Shown here: in pieces, positions 1-6,603 of the stretch
How positions within the stretch are numbered: the stretch's first letter is position 1
Layout: each line of letters opens with the position of its first letter
Assembly: GCA_022561415.1 (NCBI GenBank)
Contig: JADFRH010000040.1
Location: forward strand, 1 to 11,305
Source of the DNA: Planctomycetota bacterium
GTDB taxonomy: Bacteria; Planctomycetota; Phycisphaerae; UBA1845
Length of the DNA stretch: 11,305 nucleotides
Direction of reading: 5' to 3'
Position numbers and translations under genes: made by a program
The notes under the pieces: generated by a model
What the model saw: the letters and a program-made list of their open reading frames with translations, nothing else
What the model was told of the DNA's origin: nothing
The model's database searches: none

Positions 1-1
1 C

Positions 2-166
<165 letters not shown>

Positions 167-309
167 CCCAGCGTCGCGCAGCCACGCGAACTGCCGACGC
201 AACGGAACTTACGAGCACTGTTATCATTTCTCAATATGGTTGAATGGCAGCGAACGTAGACGATCGCTCCCAATCACTATCCGCGTTCGCGTCCAGCTCT
301 CAAGCGTCT

Positions 310-882
310 CTACATCGCATTCCAGTTCATGACCATGCGGACCCCGCTGATGAAATGGTGGAAACTCTTTGATCGCGAGTTGTCAAGGCTCAAATGCTCG
401 CCGATAAGGCGGGATCCGCTGATCTTCTGGTAGCGATTCTTCGTCATCCTTTTCAGTTCCTTCGATGGGCACTTCATTCTATCGGGCTTTCGGTATTTTT
501 CCTTTTCCTGAAGAATGCTCAATCCATCGATCTCAAGAGCGGTTTCCACGGCTCTTAGGTCTCCGATGTACCAACTTTCCAGTTCTCGGCAAACGATACG
601 TACCAAAGTGCGTGATGACTTTCTCGCTCCCGTGCAAATTCCCAGGAGGGTTTTCTTGATGGCCTTACAATCGCCGTTGTCCTGGTCGCGCAGAATGATG
701 AAACGAGTTTCGGGTGCCCTCCAGCCTCTCAGTTTGATTGGCAATTGCTTTTCCAAGTCCTGCTTGCCTTCAAATGCAACACACACGAAAGAAAACTTCT
801 CCTGCGGCAAGAGTCGTGGCAACAGCGACTCCAGCATCACCTTGGCGGACACCTCCTCTGTGAACACAACGAGCGACCTCAT
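310..882 (-). CDS. DUF4276 family protein, Toprim-like partner of the upstream ATPase
   Basis: This is a 190-residue protein of the DUF4276 family. Family features seen: a hydrophobic strand followed by an acidic pair (VVFTEEVSAK, E9-E10), a second hydrophobic strand ending in LRDQDNGDC (D66, D68, D71), CRELESWYIGD (98-108), and a basic C-terminal half with YQKISGSR (151-158) and DNSRSKSF. The order Glu, then DxD, at strand ends is the layout of a Toprim metal site, as in OLD nucleases and PARIS AriB. Assigning a nuclease or metal-binding role to this copy is inference. The ATG at 882-880 lies inside the stop of the ATPase gene (ATGA overlap), so translation is probably coupled. A purine-rich GGGGCGGA sits just upstream. 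Length is normal for the family. Base composition looks less GC-rich than that of the aldehyde dehydrogenase gene, by eye only. The gene ends at TAG 312-310. Confidence 0.87.
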   Translation of the reverse strand: MRSLVVFTEEVSAKVMLESLLPRLLPQEKFSFVCVAFEGKQDLEKQLPIKLRGWRAPETRFIILRDQDNGDCKAIKKTLLGICTGARKSSRTLVRIVCRELESWYIGDLRAVETALEIDGLSILQEKEKYRKPDRMKCPSKELKRMTKNRYQKISGSRLIGEHLSLDNSRSKSFHHFISGVRMVMNWNAM

Positions 883-2081
883 CGCGGATCCGCCCCCTCG
901 AAGAAACCTTGCTTCCAGAGGTACCCCATCTTGTCGCCTTCTGCCATGAACGCGGCGATTTGCTTGTCGTCTTTCGCTCGCCTGATACTTGTTATCCCGC
1001 GTTCTTTGACCAGCCAGAATACGTTCTCGAGTTCGACCGCGTTGAGAAAGTCGGGGGAATGAGTTGAGACAAGAACCTGCCCTCCGCGTTTTGCGTAAGC
1101 GTCGAATTCTTCGGCAAGTTCCCAGAGGAGCTTTGGATAGAGTTGATTCTCCGGTTCTTCCACGCAGAGCAGTGGGTGCGGAGTTGGATCGTAGAGAAGC
1201 ACCAAGTACGCGAACATTTTGATGGTGCCGTCGGACACATAACGGGCCAGAAAGGGATCCTTGAACGCCCCGTCCTGAAACCGAAGTAAGACTCTGCCTT
1301 CTTCCGATGTCTTGGCTTCGACCTTTGAGATGCCGGGCACACGGGTCGCCAGCTTCTTCAGGATGTCGTTGAAAACATCTCGGTGATGCTCGTAAAGGTA
1401 CTGCGTAACGAGGGCGAGATTCTCGCCCTCGCTTGACAGGTGTTCCGCATAGCCAGCGTCGGGAAGCCGCCTGGCCGCGCTGATATGAAAATCGGAGACA
1501 TGCCAGTTTTCGATCATTTGCCCCAGCGCCATGACCGCGGGGTACCGCTTGAACTGGGCCAACCCCTTTATGGCGAGAATGCTCGGATTCGCAAGCGTCT
1601 GCTTTTCACGCGTGAGTTTCGATTCATCGTCAACATCGTCGAATTCATTGGTAACAGCCTCGCCTTCGCCACCCGCAAAAGACAGGAACTTCCAAGGCTG
1701 CCCGTGGCTCCCTCGACGGTAGCGAAGCTCTTCGCGCTCAACAATGGCTTTCCCATTCTCCTCATTGACGGCCAGAGTGTACGTCGCCAAAGGGTTCTTT
1801 TGAGTCGCCTCCGTCGTCATCGGGAAACGAAACTTCAGTTCAATCTCGATAGGTCCGCGTTCGTCTCGTGTCTTGACTTCTTTGAAGCCACCGCGCTTGC
1901 TCAAGGCAACCTGTACGTTGTCGGTCAAGGAATCGCGGAGGAAGCCAAACACATCAAAGAGCGTCGATTTCCCCGCGCCGTTCGCACCAACGACCACGCA
2001 CATTTGCGGCATATCCCGCATATGCACATCCTTGAATGCCTTGAAGTTCGTAAGGCGGATACTTTCGATCTTTATCTGCAT
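879..2081 (-). CDS. AAA_21/ABC-type ATPase, OLD/RecF-like, paired with DUF4276
   Basis: This is a 400-residue single-domain ATPase of the SMC/RecF/OLD-like ABC group (AAA_21). It opens with IESIRLTNFKAFKD, the usual first strand of these proteins. Walker A is GANGAGKST (32-40). An ABC-signature-like YVSDGTIKMF lies at 281-290. Walker B is PLLCVEEPENQLYP (303-316, with E308/E309), and the switch histidine is in VSTHSP (H341). The insert between Walker A and the signature (about 60-270) presumably forms the lateral arm. There is no C-terminal Toprim domain, unlike full-length OLD; the overlapping next gene supplies a Toprim-like protein instead. The ATG start at 2081 is supported by GGGAG about 10 bases upstream (2096-2092). 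ATP hydrolysis and a DNA- or invader-sensing role are inferred from family, not shown by the sequence. Other AAA_21 proteins of unknown role look similar. Confidence 0.88.
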   Translation of the reverse strand: MQIKIESIRLTNFKAFKDVHMRDMPQMCVVVGANGAGKSTLFDVFGFLRDSLTDNVQVALSKRGGFKEVKTRDERGPIEIELKFRFPMTTEATQKNPLATYTLAVNEENGKAIVEREELRYRRGSHGQPWKFLSFAGGEGEAVTNEFDDVDDESKLTREKQTLANPSILAIKGLAQFKRYPAVMALGQMIENWHVSDFHISAARRLPDAGYAEHLSSEGENLALVTQYLYEHHRDVFNDILKKLATRVPGISKVEAKTSEEGRVLLRFQDGAFKDPFLARYVSDGTIKMFAYLVLLYDPTPHPLLCVEEPENQLYPKLLWELAEEFDAYAKRGGQVLVSTHSPDFLNAVELENVFWLVKERGITSIRRAKDDKQIAAFMAEGDKMGYLWKQGFFEGADPR

Positions 2082-2148
2082 GACGAATACGCTCCCGAAT
2101 CAAACCTGAGCCAACGTTGCTCCCGCCGCTTCTTGTTGTATCGCTAGC

Positions 2149-2157
2149 AGCATACCA
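2149..2157 (-). promoter_or_regulatory. Possible extended -10 promoter for the ATPase-DUF4276 unit
   Basis: On the minus strand TGGTATGCT reads as an extended -10 element (TG-n-TATGCT, 4 of 6 matches to TATAAT). It lies about 68 bases before the ATPase ATG and would give a leader of about 60 bases. No good -35 hexamer is present at 17 bases, which is tolerated by extended -10 promoters. Planctomycete promoters are poorly characterised, so this is tentative. Confidence 0.28.
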
Positions 2158-2219
2158 CAGAATTGGGCGGTGGTCTCAGCCTTGACGCTCGATTGGCGGC
2201 GGAACTGCTTTGCCCGTCG

Positions 2220-2248
2220 AAAAACGCGGGGGCGCAACAGCGCGTTTT
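2220..2248 (-). terminator. Probable intrinsic terminator after the DUF1569 gene
   Basis: AAAACGCG (2221-2228) and CGCGTTTT (2241-2248) form a perfect 8-bp inverted repeat with a 12-base loop. Read on the minus strand it ends in CGCG followed by five T, about 40 bases after the DUF1569 stop codon. The GC-rich inner stem with an outer A/T run is typical of rho-independent terminators and could work in both directions. It separates the DUF1569 gene from the ATPase-DUF4276 unit. Confidence 0.45.
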
Positions 2249-2286
2249 CGCTGGCAAGCCCTCGACTACCGTTATCTTGCAGCCGC

Positions 2287-2769
2287 CTACGGGTGCAGGA
2301 AACTCAAGTGCAGCTCCGCGTGACGGAGGTTGAGGGCGACGCGCTGTTCGTTTGGCATGGGTCCGAACGCGGTGCTGTCGTACTTGATCGGCTCGTCGCT
2401 TGCCAAACGTGTCAACGCCTGGCGAAGCTGGTGGGCGCCGTCCTGGGTACTCATGGCGTCGGTGGCACACGTGCCGCCCTCAACCCTCGGAATGCGAACG
2501 CCGGCCGGCATTCCCTCGCGCAGCATTTTCTTTAGCTTCATGCGCAGGAAGATGCGGATGAACCACGGAGTCTTGAGCGGAAAGCCCTCGTACGCGTAGT
2601 TGATCCAGCCGGCCACGTGCCCAAACGCCTGCCCCGCGGTCCAGTTGCCGCAGCTTCGCAGCGTACCAGCTTCGTCGGCCGCCACGATTCGGTCCACGTC
2701 GGCCAGTGCGTCCTCGACGCTATTGAACCGAACGCTACGGCGATCTTGCGCGTTGGCTGTGTCTACCAT
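2287..2769 (-). CDS. DUF1569 domain protein (DinB-like fold)
   Basis: This is a 160-residue protein that fits the DUF1569 family. It opens with RRSVRFNSVEDALADVDRI, then GNWTAGQAFGHVAGWINYAY with a conserved-type histidine (H51), then a middle stretch with KTPWFIRIFLRMKLKKML, and ends with LRHAELHLSFL carrying two more histidines. The family belongs to the DinB/YfiT-like four-helix metalloprotein superfamily, in which three histidines usually bind a metal ion. The residues here are compatible with that, but the reaction is unknown. No signal peptide is present, so it is probably cytoplasmic. Such genes are common in planctomycetes. The ATG at 2769 is chosen because it opens the family-type N-terminus; only a weak purine run precedes it. 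The HEAT-repeat gene ends 49 bases upstream on the same strand, so the two may be co-transcribed. A probable terminator follows it. Confidence 0.8.
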   Translation of the reverse strand: MVDTANAQDRRSVRFNSVEDALADVDRIVAADEAGTLRSCGNWTAGQAFGHVAGWINYAYEGFPLKTPWFIRIFLRMKLKKMLREGMPAGVRIPRVEGGTCATDAMSTQDGAHQLRQALTRLASDEPIKYDSTAFGPMPNEQRVALNLRHAELHLSFLHP

Positions 2770-2818
2770 GATGCCGCGTAGCCTACTGCGTTCTGCTCGA
2801 AATGACTACGGCTGTGGA

Positions 2819-3976
2819 TCACGGACCGTCATTCGCCTTGACCTCTTTGAGTTGACACCAACCCAATTTTCGTTGTTGTGCATTCTCAAGAAAACGCTGC
2901 AAGTCCGGATCGGGATCGTTTCCGTACTCGACCAGAATCTTATGCACTTCCGGAAACTCTGTGCAGGCCTTTCCCAACACGACCAAGGCGGCACCGCGGA
3001 CTCTTGCATCCTTGTGGTCGAGCAAGCGCCTTACGGATTGGATAACTTCTCGACTCATGGTGCGGTTCGACAGGGCTCGAATCGCAGCAGCGCGCAGATC
3101 GAGGTCCTTTCCGGTCAACAACTCATTGAAACGCTTCTCGGCAGGCGAATACCGGACTCCCATGATACCCAGGCTTCTGATCGCCTCGCCACGTACTCGC
3201 CTGTCGCTATCCTCAATCAGTGCCATGAGTACCGGCGCGGAAGCTCTTGCCGGAAAGCGGCGCAGCGCTTCAACCGCTTGGAAGCGCGATGCACCAAGCC
3301 ATGTCCCCCAGTCGGTGCCGAGGGCCAGATCTCGGACGGCGCCGAAGCTCCCGAACTTGAGCGCCAACCAGTCGCGCCGTGCTGCGGCGATGTCAGCAGG
3401 TTCCGCACGACCTGGCCCCGCGTTGCTTATCAAGTCGAGAGGAAGCGCCTCCGCTTGCTTGCGCACGTAGTACGACTGTTCAGGTGCGTCGTCGTCAAGG
3501 ATATAGACGGACTCTTGGTACATGCGGTAGCGGACCGTCGAGGGCTTGCCTTTGGATGGATAGTAACCAAGAAATCGAAAGAACTCTCCCGGTCTTAGGG
3601 AGGGAACATGATCGTAGCTGTTACCACACGTGGCGGAATAATGTTTCTGTGCGCGTTCCCATTTCCCGGACTTGTTTAGTGCATCGAGCCTAACGTATGG
3701 GTCATCATCCTGCGCCGCAAATCCGATGCGATGACCTGTACGATTCACAAGGTATAAGACAATACCGTACTCGCGAACGTCGTTGTAATCGGCGAAAAGC
3801 GCGAGTTCGCCGTCTTTGGCCACGACGTGTTTCGGAAGCCGATCGACGGACTCCGCTTGCTGTACGCTGTGACGCAGGTCAGGCGTTTGTTCTGCGAACG
3901 AACCGTTTGGAAACCCCAAGGTGTACGCCAACCCCAGGTGCATCAGAATCAACCGGCGATAGTTCACTTGGGGCAT
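2819..3976 (-). CDS. Putative exported HEAT-repeat protein
   Basis: A 385-residue product is read from the ATG at 3976, which has GGAG 9 bases upstream. A GTG at 4018 would add 14 residues and lacks such a site. The first 27 residues (basic RR, then LILMHLGLAYTLGF, then small residues to FAEQ) look like a moderate signal peptide. Residues of about 50-175 form a beta-rich unknown region (LALFADYNDV, GIVLYLVNRTGHRIGF), perhaps an immunoglobulin-like fold. Residues of about 230-370 are helical HEAT/PBS-type repeats: APVLMALIEDSDRRVRGEAI, DLDLRAAAIRALSN and DHKDARVRGAALVVLG. Such repeats normally form a curved scaffold for protein binding. No catalytic motif is recognised. HEAT proteins with an unknown exported front domain are frequent in planctomycetes. 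The partner and role cannot be deduced. Its downstream neighbour is the DUF1569 gene, 49 bases away. Confidence 0.7.
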   Translation of the reverse strand: MPQVNYRRLILMHLGLAYTLGFPNGSFAEQTPDLRHSVQQAESVDRLPKHVVAKDGELALFADYNDVREYGIVLYLVNRTGHRIGFAAQDDDPYVRLDALNKSGKWERAQKHYSATCGNSYDHVPSLRPGEFFRFLGYYPSKGKPSTVRYRMYQESVYILDDDAPEQSYYVRKQAEALPLDLISNAGPGRAEPADIAAARRDWLALKFGSFGAVRDLALGTDWGTWLGASRFQAVEALRRFPARASAPVLMALIEDSDRRVRGEAIRSLGIMGVRYSPAEKRFNELLTGKDLDLRAAAIRALSNRTMSREVIQSVRRLLDHKDARVRGAALVVLGKACTEFPEVHKILVEYGNDPDPDLQRFLENAQQRKLGWCQLKEVKANDGP

Positions 3977-4311
3977 CGCATCGTACTCCGCTGCAATAGC
4001 ACCGCCGGCGACTTCCACTGCACGCGCGTGCTTGCGGTTTCCTGGCCAACCATCTTATACCGTCGAATGTCGCGGAGGATGCGTCCAGGTACCGCAGAAG
4101 CGCCCGAACACGAGGCTCCACTCTCTACGCATATCACGACGTAGCTCGCCCTTTCTTAGGCAGAATTGTGCGGCAGTGTAATTTTACGCACGGAATTCCG
4201 CGCTAGGAACTCGTAGGACTACTCGTTTGCCCATCTTGCGCGGCCGTATCATCGGCTCCCCCACCTATGAATAGGTGGGCCACCAATCATCCGATCGGGT
4301 CACCCATCCAC
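3977..4311. other. Gene-free stretch between the HEAT and aldehyde dehydrogenase genes
   Basis: No convincing coding region is seen in these 335 bases on either strand. On the minus strand TATAAG (4059-4054) is a possible -10 for the HEAT gene, about 80 bases before its ATG, with no matching -35. GCACGCGCGTGC (4020-4031) is a perfect 12-bp palindrome between that element and the start codon and could be an operator. CGGAATTCCG (4191-4200) is a short palindrome. The strong hairpin at 4260-4279 is listed separately. Confidence 0.5.
4260..4279. repeat. Perfect hairpin palindrome downstream of the aldehyde dehydrogenase gene
   Basis: CCCACCTAT and ATAGGTGGG are exact inverted repeats with a GA centre, giving at least 8 base pairs and a four-base loop. 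It sits 33 bases past the dehydrogenase stop codon. No T-run follows on the minus strand (GGAGCC follows), so it is not a standard intrinsic terminator. It may be an mRNA 3'-end stabilising hairpin or one copy of a dispersed REP-like element. GGGCCACC next to it resembles a partial extension of the motif. Confidence 0.55.
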
Positions 4312-5781
4312 TTACTTCCCTAGCGCCGTGACTACCGCTTTGACCTCGGTGTAGTTTTGCAGAGCGTATTCGCCGAGTTCACGGCCCAGGCCGCTCATCT
4401 TGAAGCCGCCGAAGGGGACGGCCGCGTCGAAGACGTTGTAGCAGTTGATCCACACCGTGCCGGCCTTGAGCCCGGCGGCCATGCGATTCGCCTTGTTGAT
4501 GTCGCGCGTCCAGACGGCGGCGGCCAGTCCGTACATCGACTTGTTGCCGCGCTGAATGATATCGTCGGTGTCGGTGAACTTCAGCGTACACAGCACCGGC
4601 CCGAAGATCTCTTCCTGGGCGATTCGCATGTCGTCCTTGACGTTCTCGAACACCGTCGGCTCGATGAAGTAGCCCGCGCGATCGACCTTGTTGCCGCCGG
4701 TCGAGCAGGTGGCCCCCTCCTTCTTGCCCGTGTCGATGTAGCCGAGGATGCGGTCGAACTGCTCCAAAGACACCTGCGGACCCTGCGTGGTTTTCTCGTC
4801 GAACGGATCGCCGAGGGTCTGCCTCTTGGCGAACTTGGTGATGATCTCGAGCACCTGGTCGTAGGCTTTGTCCTCGACGAAAAGACGCGACCCCGCGCAG
4901 CAGCACTGACCCATGTTGAAAAACAGCGCGCCGTAGGCGAACTTGGCGGCCTTCTCCACGTCGGCGTCGGCGAAGATGATGTTGGGGCTCTTGCCGCCCA
5001 GCTCGAGCGTGACGCGCTTGAGGTTCGAGCCGGCGGCCGCCTTCATGATCTCCTGACCGACCTCGGTGCTGCCGGTGAAGGCGACTTTGTCGATGTCGGG
5101 GTGCGACGCGATGGCAGCACCGGCCGTCGGTCCGAAGCCGGGCACCACGTTGATCACGCCGTCGGGGAAGCCGGCTTCCTGCGCCAGCTCGGCAACGCGA
5201 AGCGCGGAAAGCGGCGTCTGCTCGGCCGGTTTGAGAATGACGGTGCATCCGCACGCCAGCGCCGGCCCCCACTTCCACGACTGCATGAGTAAGGGGAAGT
5301 TCCACGGGATGATCTGCCCGACCACGCCGATCGGCTCGTGGCGGGTGTAGGCCATGAAGGGTCCGTTGACCGGAATCACCTTGCCGTGAATCTTGTCGGC
5401 CCAGCCCGCGTAGTAGCGGTAGCAGGCCACGACCGTGGGGAGGTCGACGTTGAGCGAGTCGCGGATGGGCTTGCCGTTGTCGAGCGTCTCGAGCGCGGCC
5501 AGTTCCTCGGTGTTGTCCTCGATCAGGTCGGCCAGCTTGTAGATGAGCCGGCCTCGCTGGGCGGCGCTCAGGCGTGCCCAGTGTTTCGACTCGAGCGCTT
5601 TGCGGGCGGCCTGGACGGCGAGATCGACGTCGGCCTGGTCGCCCTCGGCAATCTGACAGATGGTGTCGCCGGTGGCGGGGTTGATGGTCTCAAACGTTTT
5701 ACCGGAGACGCTGTCGACCCACTTTCCGCCGATCAGCATTTTCTTGTGGGACACCTTGGGCGGTGCGATGGTCACGGTCAT
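4312..5781 (-). CDS. Aldehyde dehydrogenase, NAD-dependent, ALDH1/2-like
   Basis: This is a complete 489-residue aldehyde dehydrogenase. It oxidises an aldehyde to the carboxylate with NAD(P)+ in the cytoplasm. All family landmarks are present: the oxyanion-hole asparagine in PWNFP (N161), the coenzyme lysine in KPAEQTP (K184), FTGS (235-238), the general base in LELGGKSPN (E260), the catalytic cysteine in GQCCCAGSR (C294, the middle one), EEIFGPV at about 393-399, and [15 protein letters not shown] near the end. The triple-cysteine [14 protein letters not shown] and KPAEQTP make it closest to the ALDH1/ALDH2 class rather than succinate-semialdehyde or betaine-aldehyde enzymes. The substrate cannot be told from sequence. 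The ATG at 5781 has a good ribosome site (AGGAAG, spaced 5 bases). An inverted repeat overlaps that site, suggesting regulation. It appears to be its own unit, with a 113-base gap upstream and a gene-free stretch behind. Confidence 0.95.
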   Translation of the reverse strand: MTVTIAPPKVSHKKMLIGGKWVDSVSGKTFETINPATGDTICQIAEGDQADVDLAVQAARKALESKHWARLSAAQRGRLIYKLADLIEDNTEELAALETLDNGKPIRDSLNVDLPTVVACYRYYAGWADKIHGKVIPVNGPFMAYTRHEPIGVVGQIIPWNFPLLMQSWKWGPALACGCTVILKPAEQTPLSALRVAELAQEAGFPDGVINVVPGFGPTAGAAIASHPDIDKVAFTGSTEVGQEIMKAAAGSNLKRVTLELGGKSPNIIFADADVEKAAKFAYGALFFNMGQCCCAGSRLFVEDKAYDQVLEIITKFAKRQTLGDPFDEKTTQGPQVSLEQFDRILGYIDTGKKEGATCSTGGNKVDRAGYFIEPTVFENVKDDMRIAQEEIFGPVLCTLKFTDTDDIIQRGNKSMYGLAAAVWTRDINKANRMAAGLKAGTVWINCYNVFDAAVPFGGFKMSGLGRELGEYALQNYTEVKAVVTALGK

Positions 5782-5791
5782 GGCTTCTTCC

Positions 5792-5808
5792 TTTCGTGAT
5801 GCACGAAA
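5792..5808. promoter_or_regulatory. Inverted repeat at the aldehyde dehydrogenase ribosome site
   Basis: TTTCGTG (5792-5798) and CACGAAA (5802-5808) form a perfect 7-bp dyad around ATG (5799-5801). It touches the Shine-Dalgarno sequence AGGAAG on the minus strand and lies 11-27 bases upstream of the start codon. It could be an operator for a repressor or an RNA hairpin that affects ribosome access. No protein is identified that would bind it. Confidence 0.45.
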
Positions 5809-5837
5809 CTTGGCAGATGATTGTTTTGGACTGCGAT

Positions 5838-5866
5838 AGGGTACAGCGTGCCTTTCGGCGTGGCAA
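5838..5866 (-). promoter_or_regulatory. Possible promoter of the aldehyde dehydrogenase gene
   Basis: On the minus strand TTGCCA (5866-5861, 5 of 6 to TTGACA) is followed after 17 bases by TACCCT (5843-5838, only 3 of 6 to TATAAT). It would give a leader of about 50 bases containing the inverted repeat. The -10 is weak, so this is tentative. Confidence 0.25.
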
Positions 5867-5894
5867 CTCGGCGTACCGCGCCGGTCCGCGTGCG

Positions 5895-6473
5895 TCAGGG
5901 ACCGACGCTGATGCCGTTGTTGCCCGGTTTCAGCAGCGCGCGAAGCACGTGCGGCGCGGTGTCGAGCGACAACGGAACGTCATTGACGGTCGTCAGCTCA
6001 CCCGGTTCAAGCGAGCCACCGCCCGTAACCCGCCCACCGATCGGTAGGTCCGATCGGATCGCGAATTTGTATCGATGGTCACAACTCCTCTTGGTTGGCG
6101 TGTCGATGCCCGCGTCCGAGTCCTCTCGAGAATTGATTCCCGGGTAGGGAAATGAAATCCACGACGGCGGATTCAACTGCCAACGCGTCACGGTTACCAA
6201 TCGGTTACAGCGCGAGCAGGTGAACTTCACGTCGGCCTTCAAGATACCCCGAGGAAAAAGGCCGGCCGCAAGTGCCGCGATGGCCAGACCGGCCGCGATG
6301 CGAATCAGCAAACGGCGGCGGCGATGCTTGCGCGGATCGGCGTCAAACGTCGATGGGTCCGCGGGATCGAACGCTCGGGCGCACTCCGGGCAAACGGGCT
6401 CGGGCAGTCCGCGTAAGAGGTAGCCACAGGAGAGGCATCGCGCGTCGGGTGATGTCGCGGCGTCAGCTTTCAT
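5895..6473 (-). CDS. Zinc-ribbon single-pass membrane protein, planctomycete type
   Basis: This is a 192-residue protein of unknown function. Residues 13-31 read [19 protein letters not shown], a CxxC-x11-CxxC zinc ribbon (C13, C16, C28, C31) of a kind abundant in planctomycetes, followed by [14 protein letters not shown] basic patch HRRRR then precedes one hydrophobic segment at about 55-74 ([19 protein letters not shown]), so the ribbon is probably cytoplasmic and the rest external. A second CxxC (C86, C89, FTCSRC) starts the outer part, which otherwise has no known domain. The ATG at 6473 is chosen because it opens just before the ribbon; a TTG at 6518 would add 15 residues with no family-like content. 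The ribosome site is weak. It lies between the propeller-protein gene and the dehydrogenase gene, with no evident functional link to either. Confidence 0.75.
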   Translation of the reverse strand: MKADAATSPDARCLSCGYLLRGLPEPVCPECARAFDPADPSTFDADPRKHRRRRLLIRIAAGLAIAALAAGLFPRGILKADVKFTCSRCNRLVTVTRWQLNPPSWISFPYPGINSREDSDAGIDTPTKRSCDHRYKFAIRSDLPIGGRVTGGGSLEPGELTTVNDVPLSLDTAPHVLRALLKPGNNGISVGP

Positions 6474-6603
6474 CGTTGTTTCGCGAGACCTTATCACGCA
6501 AACGGATTCCAGCGTCAATGCGCAACGATGACTTTCCTGTTGCTTCGTATCCTAACGGTACTACAACCGTTCTTCCAAGATTTGGTGCGGCAGGGCTCGC
6601 GTG

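Noticed and set aside
1440..2147. + strand open frame of 235 codons
   Set aside because: It is the antisense shadow of the ATPase, whose Walker motifs are unambiguous.
2600..3598. Long + strand open frame of 332 codons
   Set aside because: It overlaps the DUF1569 and HEAT-repeat genes on the other strand, which show family-like residues, and itself shows none.
3879..4121. Minus-strand 80-codon frame upstream of the HEAT-repeat gene as a separate small gene
   Set aside because: It overlaps the start of the HEAT gene in another frame and has Arg/Ser-rich shadow composition with no recognisable domain.
4357..5292. Long + strand open frame of 311 codons
   Set aside because: It is the exact antisense of the clear aldehyde dehydrogenase gene. 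It is rich in Val, Leu, Asp, Gly and Arg as expected for a mirror frame of GC-rich coding DNA, and has no domain.
6562..6579. AACGGT/ACCGTT hairpin after the propeller gene as a terminator
   Set aside because: The stem is only 6 bp and no T-run follows on the minus strand.
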